From the NCBI RefSeq assembly GCF_030052815.1, contig NC_079498.1, forward strand, positions 82,384,992 through 82,448,991: a DNA stretch of 64,000 nt, in the 5' to 3' direction. Source of the stretch: Hevea brasiliensis (lineage: Eukaryota; Streptophyta; Magnoliopsida; Malpighiales; Euphorbiaceae). The notes beneath the pieces are model-generated. The model saw only the letters and a program-made list of their open reading frames with translations, ran no database searches and had not been told where the DNA came from. Shown here piece by piece: positions 23,435-36,704 of the stretch; within the stretch, counting starts at the first letter, position 1; each line of letters opens with the position of its first letter. A program made the translations under genes and the position numbers.

Positions 23435-23449
23435 GAAGGGGGGGAGAAT
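23435..23449 (+). other. Polypurine tract, element D
   Basis: GAAGGGGGGGAGAAT immediately before the LTR. The motif AAATTTTGAGACGAAATTTA lies just upstream (23413-23432), after the pol stop codon. Confidence 0.87.
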
Positions 23450-26400
23450 TGTAACACCCCTATTTGCATAGCCTAGTATATTTCACTGTTTCGGTGACTG
23501 GAGTTGGTCCAGACAATTAAGGGGATTAGAACCACATCTAAGACAACTAGATAAGGTATAAACCCAAATAATTAGTAATTGTAAATTAGTTAAGTATAAA
23601 TAAGAAAAACAGAACATAAGAAGTTAAACGAGCTGAGAGTCACAGTGATGGGTGACCTTCTCGGGAAGGACTGCGAATTCGATTTAAACTCAAATTTTGA
23701 ATTGTAAAATATGACGCCGCGGTCCTTAAGACTATTGCGAACACAGTGGAAAAGAGAAAATCACGAAAAAGAATTGTTAAGCCAGTCAAATAATTAGATT
23801 AGGGATCCGGAAGAAATATTGAATTATTTACAAAGCCGGTCGAACCGGCGAGGGGCAATTTGGTCAATTGACCCTGAGAGCTGACTCCTTACCTAACTGT
23901 CAAATAAAAACTGAGAAAAAAAAATTTCAGAATCTGGAATTAAATTAAAGAATTAATGAAAAAATAAAAAAAAAGAAGAAATAGGAAAAGTAGAAATTAG
24001 TGACATCATGCATGACATCATGCATGATGTCATAAATACTAATATAATTAAAAATTAAATTTTGGATAATTGTGGTCTTCCATAAGACTTAAAAATTAAT
24101 AAAAAAAAAAGAAAATTCATTTCTTCTTCTTCAAAAAAAAACATCCCCATCTCTCTCTCACTTTTCTCTCCCAAGGTTCCTCCATTAACAAGCTTTTAAA
24201 GCTTGAAAAACTTAGTTCTTCCGCACAAATTTTAACCCTAAACCCTAAAAAGCTTCTAAGTTACCCTAGAGAAGAAGATTAAAGAAGAATAGGAGGGAAG
24301 AAAGTGAAGGAATTGAGAAGTTGAAATTCAAAGTAAAGGTTAGTGCTCTAACTCTTCACTTCATAGGTTTGATTCATGTGTATGTAATGAAATAGTTTGG
24401 AAATTATGAGAAAATGGAAACAAATCAAAAGAAAACATAGTTGAGGGACCAAATGTAAATTTCTTCCAGCCATGGTACCTTGAAGTTTTGATATGTTCAA
24501 TTTAATTTAGATATGAATTTGACATTGATTAAGGTTGAATATGTGATTAGTGTAGTAAATTGGGTGTGAGTTAATCAATTGCATGAATTAGTGTTTTGGC
24601 ACCTAGGGTTTGGAAGAAAAAAATGTGAAAAATTATTAAATGATGTGTTTGACCTAGTTTGAGTGAGAAATGGTCATTTGAGACCAATTGGAGTATGTTA
24701 GAAGTGTTGGAACCAAATGCAAATTCGGGTTGCTTAGGGTCATGCTGCAGGCAGTAGGACCAAGGTCCCTTTGAGGGACCAAAACTAAAACTTTACAAGT
24801 CCAATTGGTATGAGACCAATTGGGAATGAAAATAGACACAAAATGACACAATTTTCATTTAGGAATCATGCCCAAAAAGTGACTAAAACCTAGTGAACAA
24901 ATTGACCAAATCTGGATTTTTGTAGTCTAACCTGTACAAAAACGACCAAATGTGTTTGTTCATTTGGCCATAACTTGGGCTAGGCAGGTCTAAATAACCT
25001 GAAATTTTGCTAGTAGATAGCTGAGATATAGACCTAAAACTTTCATGAAGAACACTAACCTAAATTATGCCCTTAACTAAGTCATTTGGCCACCCAAAGT
25101 TGGTGACCTAAAACTGCCAGAACTAGTTTGGTGCCCAAAAATCTGGGTTAAGTCTAATCCGGCAACCATGATTCAAATGGCTATAACTTGAGCTACAAAA
25201 CTCAAAATGGAGTGATTCAAAAAGGAGAATAAATTTAAGACAATAGGGAACTTTTTCTATGAAGAAAGGTTTTCCAAATTCTAACAGAAAAATAACCAAT
25301 GGAACAGTGCAACTGATGACACCAAAACTGAAAAATTATAAATTTGCCTAAAATACTTAAAATTTCAGTAAACAACCAAAACCAACAAAGTTAGTTACCA
25401 AAATGTGGTATGTGGGTGAAGTTGGAATTCCCATACCTATTAAACCTTAGAAAGTCAACAAATTGAATTGAATAGTATAGTGAATAGTAACCCCGAAACA
25501 CAAATTTTAAAGAACGTCAAGCTTAGCACACTAGAGCTAGGTAAAAGTAAAATTAAATTTATTTTTGGATTTACGCTAAGTTATGATACTGAAACACTGT
25601 GAAACTGTGTGTTTCAGTTGAAAAGAACACCGAGAAAGAACCCAAGGAATCGAGTCAAGGCCAAGAGATGACTCGCTTAAGGTTTGTGCACAACATATAA
25701 TTTCTGTAAATTATCTTCTCAATATTGTTTTGAATAATTTGAAATATTGAATTGTGACACTATTATGATGATATATTTATTATGCTTTTAATTTATATTG
25801 TTGAAAGTTATTTGTTATATTTGAGATGGCATAAATGTTTAGTAAATTATCAAGTTAAGTTTTGAAACCACAGTGTCATGACCCTATATTTGAACACCTC
25901 ACTAGCATGACTAGTGGGTGTAATCAGTTTCGAATTTTGATTCCTTCTCTGGCTGAAGTGTTGAGGTGAGTGCCAGTAGAAGAAGAAATTGAATGGATAT
26001 CCATAAATTTGAGCTAGCTAGCCTTGTGATGTGACTTCTTCTTAGCCTCTGGCTATTGAGATTATATTTATTTCGAATGGCATGATATAACTGTGGGTTT
26101 TATGAAATTGGTTTTGACACTTCGAAATGAACTTGTTTGGATTAAAATCTCATAATTCATGTTTTGTATTTAATTCTCATGTTCAGTCTAATTTTTGAAT
26201 AAATGTGATTTAAATTCTGCATAAAGATTATTTTAGTATATTGTGCACCACTGAGTCCTAGTATTCAGTGATAGCTATTATTCTTTATCATGAGATATAG
26301 AGAGTAGAGGAAGCGTGATTGAGTGCTTGAGACAGAGGAGCTAACTGCTTTGAAGTTATCGGGTATATTTTATACCCTGGCTTTAAAAATTTATTTTGAT

Positions 26401-26988
26401 GTATGTAATGTATGTAAAGGTATGGACATGTAAAACTAGTCTTGAGCAGTTTGTATAAAGTTTGTAATAAATTTTAGTTGGATTTTTCCTAATGTAAATT
26501 TTTGTAATGATGTATATAAATTGCTTTATCTTTAATGAAATATGAATGGAAGTATTTTGTTTTAAATTGAATGAAATTCATTAATAGTATTTTGATGATT
26601 GTTGAATATTGGAAATTGTGGATTTGAATTTTTGGAGATTGATAATAATGTTGAAATTGATTGTGAATTTGAAGAAGTTGTTGAGATGGATTATTAGAAG
26701 TGTTTTTTACAAGAATTTAAAGAACTGTTTTCTGAAAATACAGACGGCACTTTGCCGAAATTTTTATAAAATTTGCAGAAAAATAAAATGGGCAAAAAAA
26801 TTTTAACTAGTTTTCAATTTTAACTAAATGTTTTAATACCTATTAGAAAATGCTCACCGCTTATAAAAGTAAAAAAATTATTTTAAAATCTCTTGTAAGG
26901 AACTTAATGAGTTATCGGTAGGTGAAGTTCGGTAGTTCATTAAGTATTCTACGGGATCATGTTATGCTTTGCAGAGGGGTAAGGTACA
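23450..26988 (+). repeat. Group I 3' LTR of element D
   Basis: About 3.54 kb, TGTAACACCCC... to ...GGGGTAAGGTACA; compared with the A LTR end (AAGGTGTGACA) three bases are missing at the tip. Landmarks at the usual offsets: GTGATGGGTGACC (23645), a perfect palindrome (24013-24032), donor-like AAAG/GTTAGTG (24339), GCACCACTGAG...CAGTGATAG (about 26243-26275), GGCACTTTGCC (about 26743). It abuts minus-strand copia DNA at 26989. Candidate ORFs (24654-24851, 26609-26806) are LTR-internal. Confidence 0.88.
24001..24032. promoter_or_regulatory. Palindromic TGACATCAT box in LTR
   Basis: 24013-24032 is a perfect 20-bp palindrome, TGACATCATGCATGATGTCA, preceded by an extra half copy at 24001-24012. 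Element E has a perfect palindrome with the same 9-bp arms and a different centre at 28617-28636 and 46544-46563. It sits upstream of an AT-rich stretch and a CT-rich probable leader. A bZIP-type site is a guess. Confidence 0.5.
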
Positions 26989-28052
26989 AACCTGAAGACA
27001 AGATTCACAGGTTGGAGTAGTTTCAGAACCCAATGAGGATAGAATCCCCATTTTCTCCAGTTTTGCAATCCTATCTTCTGCAACATGATATATCCTTAAG
27101 TGCCAAATATATTTTGAACTTGAGTTGATTTTCACCATGACATTGCATTCATTTAGATCACTTGCATTCATTTTGTGTTTGTCATTATTATCCAAATAAT
27201 AAAGACCTTCATTCATATAACCCGAACCAACATATTTATTTCCAAAATAAATATTGCAAACATCATCTGTGAACTGAAATTCATAGCCATTTATAGTCAA
27301 ACTAGATATAGAAATGATGTTCTTAAAAGCATCAGGTACATATAAAATATTATCCAAACACAAAACATGTCCAGACATGTAAAAAGAATTAGATCCTATA
27401 GCTAAGGCTTCAACAGTTGAACCATCGCCAATTCGGAGTTTAACATCTCGAAAACGCAAGCTGCTACTTTTTGCTAGTTCCTGCATATCATAAGAAATGT
27501 GAGAACTGGCACCAGTATCTAAAACTCAAGCTATAGATGAACTATGAGTATCATCAGAATCTAAATAACAAGATATGGACATACCTTCTGAAGGTGTATC
27601 CTTCTTGTCTTTCAGAGAAGTAAGATACCCTGGGTAGTTCCTTTTTCAGTGCCCATCCTGCTGGCAGTGGAAACACTTTCCTTTGCCTCCATCAACTTTA
27701 GTCTTCCCTTTCTGTTTAGCCATTTTCTTGGAAGGACCAGGAATCTGAGGTTTCTTTTTCTTATTGCCTTTCTTCTTGTTGGACTTTCCAGTAGAAGAAG
27801 ATGCAATCAAAGCTACCTTTTTTCCTTTATTGCTCGGTATATTCTTTTGGGCAATAACCAGCATGTTGAGTAAACTAGCCAAGGTGCATTTCTGTTTAGT
27901 CATATGGAAATTTGTCACAAAATTCCCAAATGTCTCAGGAAGGATCTGAAGGATCAAATCCGTCTATAGTTGGAAATCCATGTTAAAGTTAAGATGTTCC
28001 AGCTGCTCAATCAGCCGAATCATCTTGTGGACATGATCCCCAACATTATGTC
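26989..28052 (-). pseudogene. Ty1/copia gag end-zinc knuckle-protease-GAG_pre-integrase (copia H)
   Basis: Minus-strand reading gives the gag C-terminus (HKMIRLIEQLEHLNFNMDFQ, then LILQILPETFGNFVTNFHM), a lysine-rich stretch, the CFHCQQDGH knuckle (last Cys lost, NYP), the aspartic protease motif VLDTGASSHIS near 27500-27530, and the pre-integrase zinc region ending TPTCESCLQ near 26995. Stops replace Gln before TDLIL (27967) and Trp after the knuckle His (about 27644) and before VLDTG. The 26989 side is cut by element D's LTR; the 28052 side is cut by element E, and the frame resumes at 49854 (MSEG/HNVGDHVHKM is rebuilt when E and one target copy are removed). Confidence 0.92.
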
Positions 28053-31052
28053 TGTAACACCCATATTTGTATAGCCTGGTATATATTATTATTCCGGTGA
28101 CCGGTATATGTTACTGTTCCGGTGATTGGTAAAACTATGTTTAAGACACCTAGAAAAGCCCTGATCGAAAATAAATAGTGATTACCAGATAGAAAAGTGA
28201 AAATAAGAAAAACATAATATAAAAGGTTAAATGAGCCGGGAGTCACAGGGATGGGTGACCTTCCTAGGAAGTGACTGCGAGGTCAGTCTAAACTCAAATT
28301 TCAAAAAGGAAAATGTGACGCTGCGATCCTTAGGACTATTTCAAACATAGTGGAAAAGAGAAAATCACAAAAAAGAATTTTTAAGCAGGTCAAATAATTA
28401 AGTCAGAGATCCGGAAGAAATATCGAATAACTTGCAAACTGGATCAGGCTGGCGAGGGGCAATTTGGTCAATTCACCCCTAGAGGTGATTCTTGACCTAA
28501 CTGTCCAATAAAATTGAAGAAACGAAAATTTTGAAATCGAAAATTAAATTAAAGAACTATTGAAAAATTAAAGAAAAAGAAAAAGAATAAAAATATGACT
28601 TATCACATCATTATGATGACATCATATATGATGTCAAAATTAATTTCAATTTTTCAACCTTTTTTATCAAGTCAAATAGCCAAATAATTACACAAAAACA
28701 AAAAGAAAAAAGAAAAAAAAAGAATAATGACATCACCCAAAGTGACATAAGCATGATGGGGTAAATAAATTCTAATTAATTAGATTTTTTACCAAATCAA
28801 TTTTAATAGATAAATACACAAAAAAAATTACAAAAATTAAAAGAAAAAGAGTGGTCTTCCACCATTAGCAGTAGAGCTTTCTCTCTTTCTTAATTTTCTC
28901 TCAAACCTCCATGAAAGATCACCATTAAAGCTTGATTTTCCATACACATAACCCTAAATTCCCCCAAAATTTTCCATAAAATCTTGCTATCTCAATTAAA
29001 AAAGAAGATTGAAGAAACAAAGAAAAGGAAAAAAGAAGAGAATTGAAGAAATGGACATCCAAGTTGAGGTTAGTAATTTAAGTTGAAAATTTTAGTTTAT
29101 TATTTGTGTGTTTAGCTCAATTAAACTAGAAATCAACTTAAAAATAAAAAAAAATAAAAAAAAAACTATTATGGGGGACTAAAGAGAAATTCTGGCAGCA
29201 TTAAGGGTTATTGATATTTCATGATTTTGATAGAATTGAAGTGGTAGTTAAGTTAAATTAGGTGTATAAAGGTTGATTGTGAACTTTAATTGCATTAGTT
29301 AAAGAAATTGTGTAAATTAGGGTTTTTGGCATTTAGGGTTTGGGGAAAAATTTAGAGAAAATTTGTAATTGATGTATTGGAACCTAATTGAGGTTTGAAA
29401 TGGTCATTTGGAATCATTTGTGCTGTGTTTGAATTGATAGAACCAAAGTACAATTCAGATTAGTTAGGATTCATATTCTGGCAGCTTGACCTAGGTCCCT
29501 TTCATGGACAAAAACTGAAATTTACCAACCCAATTGGTGTGAGGCCAATGGGGAATGAAACTAGACACAAAATAACACAATTTTCATTCAGGAATCATGC
29601 CCAGAAAATGACCATAACTTAGTGAACAATTAGGCCAAATCCGTATTAGGGCACACTGACCTGTACAAAAATGATCAAATGAACAGTAGTTACGTAAATG
29701 ACCATAACTTGGCCTAGGAAGGTCCAAATGACCTGAAGTTTTACTAGAAGATAGCAAAGACATAGGCCTACAACTTTTATGAGGAATACAAATCCAAATT
29801 CTGACCATAACATAGTCAAATTTCTAACCAAACTTAAAACACCAAAACTGCTAGAACCAAGAAAGTGCCCAGAATTCTGGGTTTGAACTAATCCGACCAG
29901 CCTTAGGAAAATGGCCATATAATGGGCTACAAAACTCCAAATAGAGTGATTCAAAAAGGGAATTAAAGATAAGATAATAAGGAACAATTTTGATGAAGGA
30001 CATTTAGCTAAATTTCCACTGTAGATAGACCAATAGAACAGTACAAACAAGTAACCCAAAACTGAAATTTTGATATTTAACCCTAATAGGCTTTGAATTG
30101 AATTTGGCAATCAATGCTAATAAAAATATGACTCAAAATGTGGTATGTGGGTGTAATTAGAATTAGCATATCTAAAAAAGTCAATATTTTGACTAAATGG
30201 TCAAATAAATAGTAACCACAATTATACCAAGTACAAAGGACTCAATTTTATGGGGTAAATTAAGTGTATAAAATTCAATTATTGAATTTATTAATTAGAA
30301 ATAAATTGAATAGATATTGAAACACTCTAGTTATGTTTTTTAGTGGGAAAGGAGCCCTCCAAGGAAGGAGGAGGAATGGAACCAAGACAAGTTTAGATAA
30401 GAGGTTTGTGCACAACTAACTTTTTTGTTATTTTTCACTTCCAAATTGATTTGAATAAATTTATTGTATGATTTATGATTCTTGTTGTGTTGAGAATTTT
30501 AACTTGTTGAATGAAGTTGTATAAATTAAATGTAATTTTTCTTATGCATTTAAGGATTTATTGCATGGGTTTGAGGATTGTAAATTTTAAGTTTGATGTA
30601 TTGCCAACCTTGAGCATGAATTTATAATGATTAAATATGTTAATAGTTTGTGAACACTTTTTTAAATAGAAATTATTTTGAATATGATTTGAAACTACAG
30701 TTGACATGGCAATATGTTTTGAATTCTCATTAACTTGTCTAATGAGATATCTCCTCCACTAGATGGGGTGAGTTCCTTCCTCTCTGGCTTGCCAGTTGGG
30801 TAAGAGTTTGGATGAGTACTCATATATACTAGCTAGTCTTTGTTCCTCCCTTTTAGCCTCGGTTATTGGGAGAGTTTGAAATGTCGTGGTGTACAACACG
30901 GCATCTATTATGAATTTTGGGTCATGGGTTCAATTGTGTGAATTGTTGGCAACGCCCTTTAAATTATGCATAGTTTGATAAATTGTGGTTGAAATAAATA
31001 ATTTGTTAGTTATTCAAAATATTTTCGTATTGTTTTGGGATTTAAAAGAAAT
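28053..31052 (+). repeat. Element E LTR1, left part
   Basis: Starts TGTAACACCCATATTTGTAT and aligns with 45977-48940. A local difference near 28090-28130 repeats the words TTCCGGTGACCGGTATAT/TTCCGGTGATTGG where LTR2 has GGTCTGGACAATTAAAAGG. Holds the palindrome at 28617-28636. Interrupted by element N at 31053. Confidence 0.92.
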
Positions 31053-34000
31053 TGTGACACCCCTTACCCGTCTACAATATATCCGGGTAAGATCTGTCAC
31101 AAGGTATACCGGCACACTCTATTTTACCTTAATTAATTTTAGCCATAATTTTGAATATAATTTATGAAATATAATTTATTTAAGCCATTAATCAAAATTA
31201 TTATTTATTTGAGGTTCCGAAAATTTTAAAGGAAATCCGACAGAGTACCGGCTAAAAATGGAGAAAACAGTTCTTCGGAACCTGTTAAAAACACTTCCAA
31301 TATTCATATCTCATCACTCTCAAACTCCAATCTCAAAATCTCAACATTTTTCAACTGATTTTCTCAATCATTCATCTCATGTCATATCATATATAAATCA
31401 CAGTCAAACATTCACTTTTCCATTCATCAACACAATTTTCATTATTTACATGAAAATCAAAATACATTACATAAGTTTCATTTACACAAAGGAAAATAAA
31501 AATCAATTACAAAATACCAAAAAGAAGCCTAGTGTCCTACCAATGCACCGTAGATGGTGAGGTGACACAGACACTGTGCAGAGCTGCAGGATGGACTCAC
31601 CCAATCTGCGGTCTACTGGGCTCACGTTCAGTATTTCCAGAACCTACGTGTGGCAAAAGCAACGCGCTAAGCAATAATGCTTAGTGGTGCAATAATAAAA
31701 TAAAAGAAAATAGCAGAAAATAAATATGTATATGTCTTATTTGTTTGTGTTTGTTATATTCATTTATTTCGTTAACTTTGTCCATTTTCATTCATTAGGT
31801 TGCCCAAGTAACCTATCTTGTATATTTGGATGGATAAACGGGTAACGGCATTGGGTATCTAGTACCTCGGGCGTCACACCATCGGTCACATATGTATCTC
31901 CGGTGTGCAGCGAGCTAACTAGTCAGAATAATATCGAGCACAAGGCCACATCTCAATACAAGGTCGAATGGCTAAAAGCCATAAAATCGAGAATGGCATA
32001 TTGCCATGTGCGATCGCTAACTGAACCCTATTGGCATGCCAAACTATCCAAACCAATCTTGTTAGGTATACTAGGGCATTTGATACTTTTGAATTCTTCA
32101 ATTTTTGAATTTCAAGTTTTTGTGTCACTATTCACCTCATTGGTCAACAAAAATGTTGACTTTTTGATAGAAAATAGGTACATTGGTTTTGACACTCCCA
32201 ACATACCACATTTTGCATTCAAAACTTGTTGGCATTAAGCATTTATACCATTTCTAAGTTTAAACCAAGGGAAGCAGAATTTTCAGTTTTTGTAGCCCAA
32301 CTTTACTGTTCCATTGGGCACTGTTGCAGTGGAAATTTGAGGAAATGGTACACATGAAAGTTGTTCCTTATTTTGTCTAGTTGAATTTTTTTTTTTTTTT
32401 TTGAATCACTCCATTTGGAGTTTTGTAGCTCCAGATATGGTCCAAAAACCACAGCTGGCCGGATTTCAATTCTGCAGAATTTACCAAATCTACAGTACCA
32501 TGAACAGTGACTGTGACTGCCATTTGGGTTAGGTTCTGGTCATAATTTGGGGTAGGTTTCTTCATGAAAGTTGTTATTCTATGTCTTAACTTGTTGCTGT
32601 AAAAATTTCAGGTCAATAGACCATTTCTACAGTGAGTTATGGCTAAATGAACAGTTACTGTTCATTTGGTCATTCTGCAGAATTGGCTTGCAGGGTACCC
32701 GGATTGGGGCCAACTTTTGGTCCTCTTGCTTTGGTCTTTTGGGCATGGTTTCTTCAGAAAAAATGTGCCATTATAAGTCTAGTTTCTTGTCCAATTGGCC
32801 AAACACCAATTGGACCAACACAGCCAAAGATATGGCAGTCCAAGTGGGCTGGAATTACAGCCACCCTGCTGCACTCACTGGGCAGCATACTTATTCACTT
32901 TGCCATGCTATATTTCAGTCCAATTTATGGTCAAATTTCCTCAAATGGTCACTAATTGACCATTAGAATGTTCTTTAACAATTTTATAAGCCAAGTCCAC
33001 ATTTTACTCTCAAAACCCTAGTTTCCATTATAAATTTTCATAACATACCTTAATTACTAACTCATTCACTAACCATATGCATACATGCTTTAAACATGAT
33101 CTCTAATCCACTTTAAGTCCATCAAAACACTCCATCATTGTTCCTTCCTTAGGGCTGCCGAAATTCATGTAGGCATACACACAAATTTGGTTCATTTAAT
33201 TCACAAATTCATGTTGATTTCAAGTCCCTAACATGGAAAATAAGAGTTTTAATTAGATAGGTGCACTAACCTTTAAGTGGCACTTCTTGGACTTGTATTC
33301 TCCTTAGAATTTCTCCTCTTTGTGGCTGCCTAGAGCTTCCTTAGGGTGTGTGGATTAATTTTAGTGAAGATGACTTAGGGTTTTGGGGTGAGGTTTGAGA
33401 AGTTTTTAAGCTTGATTGAAGATGTTAATGGAGGTTTAGGTATGGCTTGGGTTTCGGCTGGTTTGGGGAAGGAGATGGCTGCTGGCTCTTTGATTTTCTT
33501 TTGGTCTCAATTTGTCTCTTTTATTAGTTAGTTAATTGGTTGTTTAATTGTGATTGGTTATAGCTTTTAAATGACATCATCAAGATGTCATAAATGAGCC
33601 TTTTTTTTATTTTTCTTTTCTTTTCATCACTACTCAATTTCAATTTTATTTTTAGTAATGTTTATTCATATTTTAGATCATAATAATTATTTACTTAACT
33701 GGACAAGTCGGCCAAAAATCACCTCTAAAGGCGAAATGACCAAAATGCCCTCAGTTTGGCTCAACGGGTCAAAATTGTCTATACCGATTGAAAAAATTTT
33801 CTAAATATTTTCTTGGCATTCTAATGCCATAGAAACCTCAATGACCCTTCTCTGGAGTCCCAAAAATTATTTTATGAATTTTTCCCTGGGTCTAGGGCTC
33901 CTAGTTGCGAGAACCGCAACTTCCCTCTGGTTTACCCATCGCTTGGGCACCGGCTCATTTAACTTGGTTGTATTTTATTTCTAAAATTTTTTCTAAATTT

Positions 34001-34134
34001 TTCTTATTAATATTTGAGTTAATTATGGTTCCTCACTTTAATTTAAATATTTTTCCGGACGTTCTAGCTGTCTAGACCGACATCGGTCACCGGAACAGTA
34101 GAATGTACGGAGTTGCTACCGGGAGGGTGTTACA
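31053..34134 (-). repeat. Element N 3' LTR (group III)
   Basis: 3,082 bp, minus strand from TGTAACACCCTCCCGG at 34134 to GGGGTGTCACA at 31053. Nearly the same as 38961-42045, including the duplicated 100-codon ORFs at 31258-31560 and 39166-39468, which are LTR sequence and not genes. A long T run near 32387-32402 is shorter in the other LTR. Confidence 0.95.
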
Positions 34135-34147
34135 ACTCTTCCCCTCT
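34135..34147 (-). other. Polypurine tract, element N
   Basis: Minus strand AGAGGGGAAGAGT next to the 3' LTR. Confidence 0.87.
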
Positions 34148-34907
34148 AATTTAAATTTCGTCCTCGAAATTTACCTAATGTAAACAGTTGAGGGAATTGT
34201 TGCCTCATCGTCTCTTCACTTTCCCAAGTTGCCTCCTCGGTGTTGTGGTGCCTCCAAAGCACTTTCACCAGTGGAATCTGCTTGTTCCTCAATTCTTTTA
34301 CTTCCCGAGCTAGGATCCGTGTGGGTTCTTCTTCATATGTCAAATCCGGTTGTATTTCAATTTCTTCCCTGGAGATGACATCTGAAGGATCTGAGCGGTA
34401 TCTTCTGAGCATGGATACATGGAACACATTGTGGATCTTGTCCAGCTCTGGTGGTAAAGCTAGCCTATAGGCCACTGGACCCACACGTTCAATGACTTCA
34501 TATGGGCCAATGAACCTAGGGCTTAACTTACCTTTTCTTCCAAACCTCAGTACTTTCTTCCACGGTGACACCTTGAGGAACACTTTGTCGCCAACTGTGT
34601 ATTCTATTTCTTTTATGTTCAAGTCGGCATAGGATTTCTGTCTATCTGAGGCAACCTTCAGATTGGCTTTGATTAGTTTTACTTTCTCCTCAGTCTGTTT
34701 CACCAGGTCTGGCCCTACCAGTTTGTCTTCGCCCAATTCATTCCAGCACACTGGAGTTCTACATTTTCTCCCATACAGTGCTTCATATGGGGCCATTTGG
34801 ATGCTAGCTTGGTAGCTATTGTTGTATGCAAATTCTGCCAGTGGGAGGTATCTATCCCAAATTCCCTCAAACTCAATGACACAACTCCTCAGCATATCCT
34901 CAAGGAC
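34146..34907 (-). pseudogene. Element N integrase C-terminus and chromodomain tail (second exon-like part)
   Basis: The frame 34895-34146 (249 residues) reads [76 protein letters not shown] and the tail LWRHHNTEEATWESEETMRQ. The conserved block (WD..L.EFAYN, APYEALYGR) is the integrase region after the catalytic Glu; the tail resembles the chromodomain of chromoviruses, which steers insertion to heterochromatin. The true coding part begins at GTCCTTGAG (34907-34899), right after the intron-like insertion, so the Met at 34895 is not the real start. No stop inside, and the stop follows GKFRGRNLN. Confidence 0.93.
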
Positions 34908-34982
34908 TTGACATATATTTCATGTTATTGTTATCATTTTAATTCAATATTTGTATCAATTCCATTGGTTTCAATTGTTTAC
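34908..34982 (-). other. Intron-like insertion in integrase frame (element N)
   Basis: On the minus strand GTAAACAATTGAAACC... starts right after CAG (Gln of SERVIQ) and ends ...ATGTCAA before GTCCTTGAG. It is 75 nt, AT-rich and aligns over its length with 13569-13646 of element B. The expected terminal AG has been lost or moved by one base (CAAG/TCC), so splicing here would be poor or shift the frame. Confidence 0.65.
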
Positions 34983-36704
34983 CTGGATTACTCTTTCGGA
35001 TTGCCCATCTGTCTGAGGATGGAAAGTCATCTTTGAAGTGGAGTTGTGTACCCAAGGACTCATGCAACTTCTTCCAAAATCTCGATGTAAACCTTGGGTC
35101 TCGATCAGATATGATGGAAAGTGGAATTCCATGCAGTCTAACTATCTCACTGAGTAGTCAGTCCTAACTGGCAGAAAGTGTGCTGACTTTGTCAATCTAT
35201 CCACTATCACCCATACTGCATCATATTTCTTCTGGGTGAGAGGTAGACCACTTACAAAATCCATGGTGACCCGATCCCATTTCCATTCAGGTATGCGTAT
35301 AGGCTGTAGCAAACCTGATGGAACTTGATGTTCTGCCTTGACTTGCTGACATGTCAAGCACTTAGTCACATAGTCAGCTATGTCTTTCTTCAGACCAGGC
35401 CACCAATACTGAAGCTTCATATCATGATACATCTTTGTACTTCCTGGGTACATAGCATATACACTGGTGTGTGCCTCTTTTAGAATACTGGCCTTCAATT
35501 CCCCATCATCTGGTACACACAGTCTTCCTTTGTAATACAGACACCCATCTGCTTTCACCTCATAGTCAGTTACTTTTCTCTCTGAGATTTTGCTCATAAT
35601 AGCCATTAATTTTTCATCTGCCTTTTGCCCATCCAAAATCTGCTGTAGCAGGTTTGGCCTCACTTGCAACTCAGCCAAAATAGCTCCATCTCGAATCAAA
35701 GTTAGACGGGCATTCAATAATCTCAAAGCTGTGATGGACTTTCTGCTCAAAGCATCAGCAACTACATTTGCCTTCCCAGGATGGTAGTCAATTACACAAT
35801 CATAGTCCTTCAGGAACTCAATCCATCGCCTCTGTCTAAGGTTGAGCTCCTTCTGAGTTGGCAAATATTTCAGACTTTTGTGGTCTGTGTAAATGTAGCA
35901 CTTTTCACCATACAAGTAATGCCTCCATATCTTCAGTGCGAAGATAATTGCTGCAAGCTCTAGATCATGGGTAGGGTAGTTCTGTTCATGTGGCCTTAAC
36001 TGCCTGGAAGCATAGGCAATCACTTTCCCCTCTTGCATCAATACACACCCTAGCCCATTATGTGAGGCATCACTGTAGACCACAAAGTCCTTTCCTGACA
36101 CTGGCTGTGTTAACACTGGTGCCTCTGTCAACATAGCCTTCAACTTCTCAAAACTGGTCTGACACTTGCTATTCCAGTCAAATCTGACATTCTTGTGTAA
36201 CAACTTGGTCATTGGAGCAGCTATTAAGGAAAATCCCTTCACAAATCTTCTGTAATACCCAGCTAGCCCTAAGAAGCTTCTGACCTCAGTTGTATTCCTG
36301 GGAGGCTTCCATTCCATCACTGCTTCTATTTTCTTGGGATCCACCCTAATCCCATTAGCTGACACTATGTGTCCAAGGAATGCAATCTCATTCAACCAAA
36401 AGTCACACTTGGACAACTTAGCATACAGCTTCTTTTCTCTCAGGGTTTGCAGAACAATTCTCAAATGCTCATCATGTTCTTCACTGGTCTTGGAATACAC
36501 CAAAATATCATCAATAAAGACCACTACGAACCGATCTAAGTGTGGATGGAAGATACGGTTCATAAGGTCCATGAATGCCGCTGGTGCATTTGTTAGGCCA
36601 AAGGGCATCACTAGAAACTCATAATGCCCATATCGGGTCTGAATGCGATCTTTGGCACATCTGCATCCTTCACCCTCAGCGATGATACCACGATGCGAGA
36701 TCAA
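34983..36704 (-). pseudogene. Element N RT second half, RNase H and integrase core
   Basis: Frame 36704-35142 carries [22 protein letters not shown] catalytic FIDD at residues ~63-66, RNase H ([13 protein letters not shown] ~212; [10 protein letters not shown]), the integrase zinc finger (H ~412, CLTCQQVK ~449-456) in which the second His is Tyr (AMYPGSTKM), and MDFV with the first DDE Asp (~482). It stops at 35142 because of a 29-bp deletion between TCA repeats relative to element B (TDYSL...ISEIVRL). The core then continues in another frame (SDRDPRF at about 35090-35110), with another frameshift at about 35015-35030 before GQSERVIQ. The join to the upstream frame near 36660-36710 also has small indels ([10 protein letters not shown]). 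Confidence 0.93.

Noticed and set aside
24013..24032. Palindrome as a transcription terminator
   Set aside because: No T-run logic applies in plants, and it lies upstream of the probable leader, so a binding site is more likely.
29646..30110. 154-residue minus-strand ORF
   Set aside because: Antisense in element E LTR1; the LTR2 copy is broken into 47536-47721 and 47714-47998, as expected of noncoding DNA.
31258..31560. 100-residue ORF present twice (also 39166-39468) and nearly identical
   Set aside because: It lies within both LTRs of element N, which explains the duplicate; there is no protein motif, and it is antisense to the element.
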